Source: an uncultured bacterium
GTDB taxonomy: Bacteria; Patescibacteriota; Minisyncoccia; Phycocordibacterales; UBA9973
Direction: 5' to 3'
Assembly: GCA_903834665.1 (NCBI GenBank)
Contig: CAILJY010000078.1
Location: forward strand, 1 to 33,650
DNA length: 33,650 bases
The notes under the pieces are model-generated. The model made no database searches and was not told where the DNA came from. It saw nothing but the letters and a program-made list of their open reading frames with translations. Below, in pieces: positions 18,954 to 27,592 of the stretch. A program made the position numbers and the translations under genes. Each line of letters begins with the position of its first letter. The first letter of the stretch is position 1.

Positions 18954-20603
18954 ATGGATAGAAAATGCGAACACTGCCAGAAAGAATTCCACATTTCAGT
19001 AGGGGAACTTTCTATGTATGAAAAGGTTGGGATAGAGATACCGATACAGTGTTTTTTGTGTAGAATAAAACACCTATTATATTTTTGGACATTTGGAAAG
19101 TTTAGAAAAGGAACATCTGATTTATCAGGAGAAAGTTTAATTACAGTTCTTCCTGTTAATAGTAGATATCCAATTTATACTCTACATGAATGGTATAGTG
19201 ATAATTGGGATGCAATGGATTTTGGGGTTGATTATGATCCGATGCAACCATTTTTTAAACAGTTGCAAAATTTACAAGAAAAAATTCCACGTCCACATCA
19301 AAATGGAGCGAAGAGTACTAACTGTGACTGGTGTGATGATGTTTGGAGTTGTAAAGATTCTTATCTATCTCGCTCAATGGTTGATTGCGAAAATTTATTC
19401 TATTCATACAGAAACATAAAAGTAAAGAATTCAATTGACCTTGTTGTTTGTTTTGATTCAGAAAGGTGTTTTGAGTGTTTTAATTGTTATAATTCTTACA
19501 AACTTTTTTATTCTAGAAATTCAAAAGATTGTATAGAATCTTACTTCTTGGGAGATTGCCGTAATTGTCAAAACTGTTTTATGTGTTGGAATTTAAGAGG
19601 GAAATCATATTGTATAGAAAATATTCAATATACCAAAGAAGAATATTTTGAAAAGTTAAAATCTTTTAATATTGATTCATATAATTCGGTTAAAAATTAT
19701 AAAAAAATATTTGAAGAAATTGCTCAAAAAGAAATAGTGCACAAGGAGAATTTTAATTTAAGATCTTATAATTGTAGTGGAAATTATTTATTAGATACAA
19801 AAGATTGTAGCAATTGTAATACAATATCAGGATCTGAAGATTGCTATAATTGTGTTCGTAATGGTTGGTTAAAATCTTCTATTGATATTGTAGGGTGTAT
19901 GAATTTGGAATTATCAGGGAATTGTAGTTCTTGTCAACCAAGCGGTTATTCTCTAAAGTACTCTAGTTGGTCACCATCAAGATTCTCTGAATATCTTGAC
20001 CTATGTGTAGAATGTGAATATTGTTTTGGTTGTGTTGGATTGAAAAAGAAGAAATATTGTATTTTAAATAAACAATATGAAAAAGATGAGTATGAAAATC
20101 TAAAAAATAAAATAATAGATGATATGAAAATGCGGGGTGAATATGGACAGTTCTTACCATATTCTATGTCAACTGGGCCTTTTAATTTTTCGACAAGTTT
20201 TTTATATTTTCCTAAAACCAAAAAAGAGGATGTTTTGAAACTTGGTGGTTATTGGGAAGATTTGGATGAAAGTCACATTGAAGGGATACCGACTAGTCAT
20301 TTGCCTGATTCGATTAATGATGTTGATGAAAAAATTTGCTCCCAAGCCTTGATTTGTCCGGAGACAGGTTGGCGTTTTAATATTGCTCAAAATGAATTAA
20401 TTTTTTATAAACAAAATAATATTCCCTTACCCAGGTATCATTTTGATGTTCGAATAAAAGAATTACTTAAATATTCAACTGTTTTAGATACATCATTGTA
20501 TGAATGTTGTTATTGTAAGAAAGAAATAGATGCTTATTATCCGAAAGATTGGGGATATAAAAATATTGCTTGTGAAAATTGCTATAAGCAAAATCTAAAC
20601 TAA
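18954..20603 (+). CDS. Cys-rich protein, paralog 3 (C-terminal zinc ligands partly lost)
   Basis: 'MDRKCEHCQKEFHISVGELSMYEKVGIEIPIQCFLCR', 'CRNCQNCFMCWNLRGKSYCIENIQYTKEEYFEKLKSFN', 'CFGCVGLKKKKYCILNKQYEKDEYENL', C-module 'LICPETGWRFNIAQNELIFYKQNNIPLPRYHFDVRIKELL'. Confidence 0.9.
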   Translation: MDRKCEHCQKEFHISVGELSMYEKVGIEIPIQCFLCRIKHLLYFWTFGKFRKGTSDLSGESLITVLPVNSRYPIYTLHEWYSDNWDAMDFGVDYDPMQPFFKQLQNLQEKIPRPHQNGAKSTNCDWCDDVWSCKDSYLSRSMVDCENLFYSYRNIKVKNSIDLVVCFDSERCFECFNCYNSYKLFYSRNSKDCIESYFLGDCRNCQNCFMCWNLRGKSYCIENIQYTKEEYFEKLKSFNIDSYNSVKNYKKIFEEIAQKEIVHKENFNLRSYNCSGNYLLDTKDCSNCNTISGSEDCYNCVRNGWLKSSIDIVGCMNLELSGNCSSCQPSGYSLKYSSWSPSRFSEYLDLCVECEYCFGCVGLKKKKYCILNKQYEKDEYENLKNKIIDDMKMRGEYGQFLPYSMSTGPFNFSTSFLYFPKTKKEDVLKLGGYWEDLDESHIEGIPTSHLPDSINDVDEKICSQALICPETGWRFNIAQNELIFYKQNNIPLPRYHFDVRIKELLKYSTVLDTSLYECCYCKKEIDAYYPKDWGYKNIACENCYKQNLN

Positions 20604-20704
20604 AAATACCAATAAGTCCGTCTTAGTTATATGTTATTAACAAATTTATATATAATGTTATAATTAATTTGTAAAGGTCGTAATCTAATATATCTATATA
20701 TTTT

Positions 20705-21010
20705 ATGGTATTTATATATACAACATGCAAAAATATGGATGAAGCAGAAAAACTCGGGACTCTAATTGTAAGTAAAAAAATAGCTGCTTGTGTTGATTTT
20801 TGGCCTATCTCATCTTGTTATGATTGGCAAGGATCTTTTCAGTGTGTATCTCAAGCAATGCTTTTAATTACAACTTTTGAAGCTAAATTAGAAGAAGTCA
20901 ATCAAATTATTTCTGAGAATCATACTTATAGTATTCCACTTATTGCAGGAGTAGATGTTCGTCGTATTAATCACCCATATAAAGAATGGATGATGGAAGT
21001 TATAGAATAA
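20705..21010 (+). CDS. cutA: CutA-like divalent cation tolerance protein
   Basis: 'VFIYTTCKNMDEAEKLGTLIVSKKIAACVDFWPISSCYDWQGSFQCVSQAMLLITTFEAKLEEVNQIISENHTYSIPLIAGVDV'. Confidence 0.88.
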   Translation: MVFIYTTCKNMDEAEKLGTLIVSKKIAACVDFWPISSCYDWQGSFQCVSQAMLLITTFEAKLEEVNQIISENHTYSIPLIAGVDVRRINHPYKEWMMEVIE

Positions 21011-21012
21011 TT

Positions 21013-21378
21013 ATGCCTAATAAAAAAGTTGTAATTTTTGGAGTCTTTGATGGTATTCATGAAGGACATTTAGCTTTTATAAAAGAAGCAAAAAAGCAAG
21101 GCAATAATCTTGTGGCTATTGTCGCACGTGATGAAATGGTTCAGAAATTAAAAGGTAAAATTCCAAAATATAATGAGGTTGAAAGAATTAATTCACTTTT
21201 AGAAATAGAAGATATTGATTTAGTTCGATTGGGAGATCTTTATATTGAAACATATAATACACTTATGGAAATTAATCCAGATATTATTTATCTTGGTTAT
21301 GACCAACAAGATCTTTCTAATAATTTAAATAAAGTAATAAAAAAAGGAATTCTTAAAAATATAAAAATTATACACTGA
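21013..21378 (+). CDS. Cytidylyltransferase-like (RibL/TagD-type) nucleotidyltransferase; coding similarity continues past TGA to TAA at 21430-21432
   Basis: 'VVIFGVFDGIHEGHLAFIKEAKKQGNNLVAIVARDEMV' with HxGH-type motif. After the TGA the same frame reads NPYKPEIFHSSILNKDK*, resembling the usual family C-terminus. Confidence 0.82.
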   Translation: MPNKKVVIFGVFDGIHEGHLAFIKEAKKQGNNLVAIVARDEMVQKLKGKIPKYNEVERINSLLEIEDIDLVRLGDLYIETYNTLMEINPDIIYLGYDQQDLSNNLNKVIKKGILKNIKIIH

Positions 21379-21446
21379 AATCCATATAAGCCAGAAATTT
21401 TTCATTCATCAATTTTAAATAAAGATAAATAATCATTATAAAATTA

Positions 21447-21480
21447 AAATAACCGAACACATTGGGACGGTTATTTTTTT
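21447..21480 (+). terminator. Bidirectional terminator between convergent genes
   Basis: AATAACCG-aacacattggga-CGGTTATT followed by a T run. Confidence 0.75.
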
Positions 21481-22082
21481 AAAATATTATTTTCTTTTTC
21501 GTTTCTCCATTTTCTAATTAATGGAATTAAAATTACAGATGATAAAATCATTTCAGAGACAGCAAAGCCAACTTCTGCTATTGTCCATGCTTTTGTGAGA
21601 ATTATTGATATGAAGCTAACAATGACAAAAAATATATACCCAGTCAGATTATATTTAACTTTAGGGTATTTAAATGTTTGTATTATTAAATATACTCCAA
21701 TAATAGTTTCTGACGAAACTGAAAAAATAAAAGTTACATATGAACCTAGTATTACCCATACAATAAGACAAATGCTTATGAGTATTATTGTAGTGATTTC
21801 AATGATGGTACATTTTATAAATCGTCTTTGGTAAAAAAGTATCGAAGACATAATAAGTGAACCAACAGTAAAACCAAAAGCCATAGGATCCATTTCAATT
21901 CTAATTTTGCCACCAGAGAACATTGTTATTCCGTCTAGTATTAAATATAGAATCCAGGTTAAAAATGTATGACTTTTGTCTTCTGGCTCTTTTACCAACC
22001 CTACTATTAATGGGGTGTAAGGGAATAGGGCTATTACAAATGTCAGTCACCATGTAAATGAATAGGGAATCATTGCTTCCAT
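21471..22082 (-). pseudogene. Multi-TM membrane protein interrupted by an in-frame TGA (22047-22049)
   Basis: Minus strand from the ATG at 22082: MEAMIPYSFTW*LTFVIALFPYTPLIVGLVKEPEDKSHTFLTWILYLILDG...; frame is continuous with the listed ORF 21471-21998. Confidence 0.7.
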
Positions 22083-22125
22083 TGTTTGTAAATTATAGGT
22101 TTTCTCTTTAAGATAATCCTATAAA

Positions 22126-22154
22126 TTGATATTGTCAATCGATTAATATATAAT
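22126..22154 (+). promoter_or_regulatory. Sigma70-like promoter for the second HerA/TraG-like ATPase
   Basis: TTGATA (22126-22131), 17-bp spacer, TATAAT (22149-22154), ATG at 22166. Confidence 0.65.
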
Positions 22155-22165
22155 ATATATAATAT

Positions 22166-24403
22166 ATGGGAACTGAAATTCCACACAATCGAGATATAAC
22201 TTATTTTGGGAAGACGAACTTTCGTAATAGTGAAGATGTTTTTGGTATAAAAAGAAAAGATCGTCGTCAGCATATGTATATCTTAGGAAAATCTGGTACA
22301 GGTAAATCTGTACTCCTTTCTAATCTAATTGTTCAAAATATTCAAAACGGAGAAGGTGTTTGTGTGGTTGATCCACACGGGGAGCTTGTAGAAGAAATAT
22401 TACATTTAATTCCAGATCATAGGGTTAAAGATGTTATTTATTTTAATCCAGCCGACTCCGATTTTCATATAGGTTTTAATGTTATTCAATTAGATGATCC
22501 AAAATATAAGCATCTAGTGGCTTCTGGTCTTATGGGAATTTTTACAAAGATTTGGGCTAACGCTTGGAGTTCTCGTATGGAATATATTTTAAATAATGCA
22601 ATTTTAGCTTTACTTGATACTCCAGGAACAACTCTTTTAGGTATTCCAAGATTGTTAGTGGATAAAGATTATCGTCAAATGATAATAGGGAATTTAAAAG
22701 ATCCTGTTGTTAAGGCTTTTTGGATTCATGAATATGAACAATGGAGAGAACAATTTAGAAATGAAGCGATTGCTCCGATTCAAAATAAAGTTGGACAATT
22801 CCTTTCAACTTCAATTATTAGAAATGTCGTTGGTCAGCCAAAATCAACAATTGATATTTTTAAAATAATGAATGAAGGAAAAATTTTCTTGGTCAATGTT
22901 TCGAAAGGACGTATTGGAGAAGATAATTCTGCTCTGTTAGGAGGAATGATAATTACTAAGATCCAGCTTGCAGCAATGGAGCGTGTTCGTATTCCTGAGG
23001 ATGAAAGAAAAGATTTTTATTTATATGTTGATGAATTCCAAAATTTTGCAACAGATTCATTTGCCAATATTTTATCTGAAGCTCGTAAATATAGACTCAA
23101 TCTAACTATTGCTCACCAATATACAGCTCAGCTTGAGAATAAAGATGGGTCTAAGGTTCGTGATGCTGTTTTTGGGAACGTTGGGACAATGATTATTTTT
23201 CGTGTGGGGGCTGATGATGCAGATTTTCTAGAAAAAGAATTTGAACCAGAATTTACAGCTCAAGACTTAGTGAATCTTCCAAACTTTTATGTTTATTTAA
23301 AATTAATGATTGACGGAGTCACTAGTCGTCCTTTTTCAGCGACAACACTTCCTCCTATTAAAGTTGATTTATCTAAAGGGGTAAAAGATAAGATTATAGA
23401 ATCATCTCGTAAACTTTATACTCGTTCAAGAATAGAAGTTGAAAATGAAATATCTAAATGGAGTGGAATGCTTCAAGTTGGAGAAGGTGAAGCAAAATAT
23501 AAAGCAGATTGTTCTAACTGTAAAAAATCCACAATGGTTCCTTTTGAGCCGAAAGAAGGAAGGCCAGTATATTGTAAAGAATGTATGTTTAAAATTAAAA
23601 CTGGTGATTTGAAACCAGAACAGGGATTTTTGGCTTCCCGTTCTTCAAATCAAGAAGAAAAAGCTTCCAATGAGGCTTTAGCTATCTTAGGGATTGAATT
23701 TAATCAATCAGATTCAAAAAATAATGGTTTTCAGAAGAATAAATCTTCCGATTTGAGAGATTCGACAAAATCATCATTTAAAGATAAACCTCAATTTACA
23801 CCATCTAATAATACTAATAAAGTTAATCAACCAAATTTTATTGAGAAGAAGAAACATTTAGGACCATCTCCTTTACTTAAGGGATTGTTACAAAAAATTG
23901 CCTTAGGAAATAAAAAAGAAAAAGAAGAAAAAAATAATTTTGAAGTAAAAGAAGTAGTTACTCATCCTAAAGAAGTAATGTCTTTATCAAAATTGAAAGA
24001 AAATAATAATCATACTGTTAAAATCGAAACAAACGCTCCAGTAAAAGAGGCTTCAGAAGAAAAAAAAGCTTCCTTAAAAGACGCATTTTCTAAAATGATT
24101 ATGCATTCAAATCACATAGAAGAAAAAAAAGAAGAAGCTGTCATTGTAAAAGAAGAAATTAAATCTGATTTTGTAGAATCAAAAAAAGAAGAAGTTATAA
24201 AAATAGAAGAAAAACAAGAAGAACAAACAAAAGAGCAGGTTACCCCTTCTAAAGATGAAATTAAAAAACCAATAGAAGCTGAAAATATTGATAATAAAGA
24301 AGAAATTATATTAGATGATATAAAAAGTAAAGATGTTTCTTGGAAAAAACGTAAAGCACAAAAAGAGGTGCCAGAGGATATTTTATTAAAGGTCTTAGAA
24401 TAA
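22166..24403 (+). CDS. HerA/TraG-like ATPase (copy 2) with C-terminal zinc ribbon and Lys/Glu-rich tail
   Basis: 'FGIKRKDRRQHMYILGKSGTGKSVLLSNLIVQNI', 'DFYLYVDEFQNFATDSFANILSEARKYRLNLTIAHQYTAQL', zinc ribbon 'CSNCKKSTMVPFEPKEGRPVYCKEC', long K/E-rich tail. Confidence 0.9.
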   Translation: MGTEIPHNRDITYFGKTNFRNSEDVFGIKRKDRRQHMYILGKSGTGKSVLLSNLIVQNIQNGEGVCVVDPHGELVEEILHLIPDHRVKDVIYFNPADSDFHIGFNVIQLDDPKYKHLVASGLMGIFTKIWANAWSSRMEYILNNAILALLDTPGTTLLGIPRLLVDKDYRQMIIGNLKDPVVKAFWIHEYEQWREQFRNEAIAPIQNKVGQFLSTSIIRNVVGQPKSTIDIFKIMNEGKIFLVNVSKGRIGEDNSALLGGMIITKIQLAAMERVRIPEDERKDFYLYVDEFQNFATDSFANILSEARKYRLNLTIAHQYTAQLENKDGSKVRDAVFGNVGTMIIFRVGADDADFLEKEFEPEFTAQDLVNLPNFYVYLKLMIDGVTSRPFSATTLPPIKVDLSKGVKDKIIESSRKLYTRSRIEVENEISKWSGMLQVGEGEAKYKADCSNCKKSTMVPFEPKEGRPVYCKECMFKIKTGDLKPEQGFLASRSSNQEEKASNEALAILGIEFNQSDSKNNGFQKNKSSDLRDSTKSSFKDKPQFTPSNNTNKVNQPNFIEKKKHLGPSPLLKGLLQKIALGNKKEKEEKNNFEVKEVVTHPKEVMSLSKLKENNNHTVKIETNAPVKEASEEKKASLKDAFSKMIMHSNHIEEKKEEAVIVKEEIKSDFVESKKEEVIKIEEKQEEQTKEQVTPSKDEIKKPIEAENIDNKEEIILDDIKSKDVSWKKRKAQKEVPEDILLKVLE

Positions 24404-24419
24404 CTTATTTATTATTTTT

Positions 24420-25847
24420 ATGAATAAAAAAATAATCAAACTACAAATTGTATTTGTCGTTATGTTTTTGTTTGGTATAAATTTTGCAGACGCTAGTGTC
24501 GTAATTAATGAAGTTCAATTAAGTCCGACAGAAAATAGATTTATTGAATTATATAATAATGGAAGTTCATCGGTTGATCTTACCGATTGGTATATTCAAA
24601 GAAAAACAATAGGAGGAAGTACTTTTGGGTCTTTAGTTTCTAAAACATATTTTCAAGGTAAAAATATTCAATCAAATAGTTATTTTGTAATTTCAAGGAG
24701 TGATATGAATGAATCAGATATTATTTATCCAGGGTTAACTTTAACTGAATCTAATACAATACAATTAAAAAATTCTAACCAAGAATTGGTAGATAAAATT
24801 GGATGGGGAGATGTAACTGATTGTGGAAAAATTTGTGCCCCAAATCCAATTGATTCTAAAAGTATTCAACTTGTAGAGGGTAGTTGGGTTACTAATACTC
24901 CAACTCCTGGTGAATCAAATCTAACTGAGAGTAATACTTCTGATCAAGATATAGAAGAAAATGAAAACAATAATGAAAAGGATCAACCAGAAATATTAAA
25001 AATATCATCTAAAATAATATCACCTAAAATAGCAATAGCAGGGATTCCTTTTTATCTCAATTCTTTGACGACATCAAATAGAGGCAATACTTATGCTGTT
25101 GGAAAATTTGTTTGGAATTTTGGAAATGGGACTTCTAGAACTCTAAATACATCAGAACCATTTTTGTCCTCGTATGAATATGAAGGTGAATATATGGCCA
25201 CTTTGTCATATTTTAGTAGTGTCTTTAGTAAAGTTCCTGATGCAACTGATAAAATAATAATTAAAGTCGTACCATCTGAGATTTACATAAATTCTGTTGG
25301 AGATATTAGTGATCCATTTATTGAAATTGGGAATAAATCAAATTATGATATTGTTTTATCAAACTGGGTAATTATGGCCGGAATTCATTATTTTTTGATT
25401 CCAGATGGGACTGTTATTATGTCTGGAAAGAAAATTAAATTATCACCAAAAGTTACTGGATTTACTAAAGAAGATCTTTCTTTTATAACTATTACAAACC
25501 CCAATAAAGAGATAATTGTAACTTATCCGCAATTGAATAAAAAGTTAATTTATAATACAAATTCGGTATCTAAAAATACAAATAACAATTCAATATCTTC
25601 CATTACAAAAAATGAGCTTGATCCTATATTGGCTGATTCTAAAATTATAAATTTAAATGATTTAAGTGCCAATGCCTTAGATTCTAGTAAAAATATTCCA
25701 AAATCAGCTTATCCACTTATTGGGTTACTTGTGATTATTGGTATTGGGATCACTTCTTTTTTTATAGTTAAACAAAAAACTAATACAAATGAGATTAATT
25801 ATAAAGAAAGTGGCATCAGAGCCGAAGATATGACAATAGTGGAGTAA
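24420..25847 (+). CDS. Lamin-tail-domain (LTD) surface protein with PKD-like segment and C-terminal TM anchor
   Basis: Signal-like N-terminus, 'VVINEVQLSPTENRFIELYNNGSSSVDLTDWYIQR', 'KFVWNFGNGTSRTLNTSEPFLSSYEYEGEYMATLS', C-terminal 'YPLIGLLVIIGIGITSFFIVKQ'. Confidence 0.82.
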   Translation: MNKKIIKLQIVFVVMFLFGINFADASVVINEVQLSPTENRFIELYNNGSSSVDLTDWYIQRKTIGGSTFGSLVSKTYFQGKNIQSNSYFVISRSDMNESDIIYPGLTLTESNTIQLKNSNQELVDKIGWGDVTDCGKICAPNPIDSKSIQLVEGSWVTNTPTPGESNLTESNTSDQDIEENENNNEKDQPEILKISSKIISPKIAIAGIPFYLNSLTTSNRGNTYAVGKFVWNFGNGTSRTLNTSEPFLSSYEYEGEYMATLSYFSSVFSKVPDATDKIIIKVVPSEIYINSVGDISDPFIEIGNKSNYDIVLSNWVIMAGIHYFLIPDGTVIMSGKKIKLSPKVTGFTKEDLSFITITNPNKEIIVTYPQLNKKLIYNTNSVSKNTNNNSISSITKNELDPILADSKIINLNDLSANALDSSKNIPKSAYPLIGLLVIIGIGITSFFIVKQKTNTNEINYKESGIRAEDMTIVE

Positions 25848-25883
25848 TGGACAAAATAATGCTAAAAATGTAAGATTCTTATT

Positions 25884-27548
25884 ATGGAAACAAAAAATTG
25901 TCAAAAATGTAGGCAGAATTTTACTCTTGAACAAGATGATTTTTCTTTTTATGAGAAGATGAAAGTGTCAGTACCAAACATTTGTCCAGACTGTCGTTTC
26001 AAAATGCGAGCAATGTGGAGGAATGAAATGACTTTATATTCTGGTCAGGAATGTGAAATGTGTGGGAAGAAGGTTATAACTATTTATAATCCTAAATCAT
26101 CATATATTAAATATTGTCATGATTGTTTTTATTCTGAAAAGTGGAGCCCCAAAGATTATACTAAACCATATGATAAATCAAAAACTTTTTTTGATCAAAT
26201 GGGAGAATTTTTAAAAGAAGTTCCAAAGAATTGCTTGGGTATTTCTACTGGTGATGGTCAAAATATAAATAGTGATTATATAAATATGGCTTCTGGTTGC
26301 AAGAATTGTTATCTTGTTTTTAACACAAGTCCTGCTGAAGAATTATTATACTCAAGAGGTGTAAAAAATGGAACTTTTTCTTCTGATGTATATTTTGGAG
26401 TGAAATTTGAGAATTGTTATGATTGTGTCAGTGTTCAAGAATCAGCTAATGTCTTCTGGGGGCAAAATGTTACAGGTTGTGTTGAATCCTATTTTATATT
26501 AAATGGTAGTGGACTTACAAACTGTTTTGGCTGTGTAAATTTAAGGAACAAAAGTAATTGTTGGTTCAATGAACAATTAACATCAGAAGAATACAAAAAA
26601 AGATTGAGTGAGGTAATGGGTAGTTATACAAAAATTGTGGAAGCTCAGAAAAAGTTTCAAGAATTTTGTTTACAGCATCCACATAGAGAGAATAATAATT
26701 TAAAAACAGTAGATTGTGTAGGAGATTATCTAACAGAATGTAAAAATGTTGTTAACTCTTTTGAAGTTTCTAAATCAGAGAATTGTCGTTATCTTTTTTC
26801 TTCAAAAGTGATAAAGGATTCATTAGGCACTACAGGTTTTGGAACAAAATCAGAACAATTATTGGAAGTAGTTGCCACTGGGTATTGTAGTAATGTAATA
26901 GGTTCATATTGGGCAGAAAATTCTAGTAATATAATGTATTCTTTTGATTTGAGAAATTGTCAGGATTGTATTGGTTGTGATGCATTAAGAAATGGTAAAT
27001 ACTCTATTTTTAATAAAGAATATACAAAAGAAGAATATGAAGAACTTAAAAATCATATAGTGAAAGAACTTATAGCTTTGGGTATTCATGGATTAATGAT
27101 GCCACCAGAGATTGCTCCATTTGCATATAATGAAACAATAGCACAAGATAATATACCCTTAACTAAAGAGGAATCATTATCTCAAGGCTTCAGATGGGAA
27201 GATGACATACAAATGACTAAAGGCAAAGAGACTATACAGTCAAATGAAATAGAAGATAATATAAAAGATATTAAAGATTCTATAACAAGTGAAATATTGA
27301 AATGTATAAATTGTGAGAGGAATTATAAAATTATAGAACAAGAATTATTATTTTATCGAAAGATGAATTTACCAATTCCAAGAAGATGTTTCTATTGTCG
27401 TCATCAAGATAGAATTAAAAGACGAGGGCCTTATAAATTCTGGGATCGCAAGTGTGATCATTGTGATAAAGATATAAAGACAAATTATTCTCCAGAAAGA
27501 AAAGAAATAATTTATTGTGAAAAATGTTATCAACAAGAAGTAATATAA
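25884..27548 (+). CDS. Cys-rich double-zinc-ribbon protein, paralog 4
   Basis: 'METKNCQKCRQNFTLEQDDFSFYEKMKVSVPNICPDCRFKMRAMWRNE' ... 'CFGCVNLRNKSNCWFNEQLTSEEYKKRL' ... 'CINCERNYKIIEQELLFYRKMNLPIPRRCFYCRHQDRIKRRGPYKFWDRKC' ... 'ERKEIIYCEKCYQQEVI'. Confidence 0.92.
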   Translation: METKNCQKCRQNFTLEQDDFSFYEKMKVSVPNICPDCRFKMRAMWRNEMTLYSGQECEMCGKKVITIYNPKSSYIKYCHDCFYSEKWSPKDYTKPYDKSKTFFDQMGEFLKEVPKNCLGISTGDGQNINSDYINMASGCKNCYLVFNTSPAEELLYSRGVKNGTFSSDVYFGVKFENCYDCVSVQESANVFWGQNVTGCVESYFILNGSGLTNCFGCVNLRNKSNCWFNEQLTSEEYKKRLSEVMGSYTKIVEAQKKFQEFCLQHPHRENNNLKTVDCVGDYLTECKNVVNSFEVSKSENCRYLFSSKVIKDSLGTTGFGTKSEQLLEVVATGYCSNVIGSYWAENSSNIMYSFDLRNCQDCIGCDALRNGKYSIFNKEYTKEEYEELKNHIVKELIALGIHGLMMPPEIAPFAYNETIAQDNIPLTKEESLSQGFRWEDDIQMTKGKETIQSNEIEDNIKDIKDSITSEILKCINCERNYKIIEQELLFYRKMNLPIPRRCFYCRHQDRIKRRGPYKFWDRKCDHCDKDIKTNYSPERKEIIYCEKCYQQEVI

Positions 27549-27583
27549 TTACATATATCAGCTATAGCTGATATATGTAATTA
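27546..27583. repeat. 38-bp perfect palindrome containing the stop codon of paralog 4
   Basis: TAATTACATATATCAGCTA/TAGCTGATATATGTAATTA. Confidence 0.92.
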
Positions 27584-27592
27584 ATAAAAAAT

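Noticed and set aside
19946-20390. Minus-strand ORFs overlapping paralog 3
   Set aside because: Antisense to a well-supported CDS, low complexity, no recognisable domain.
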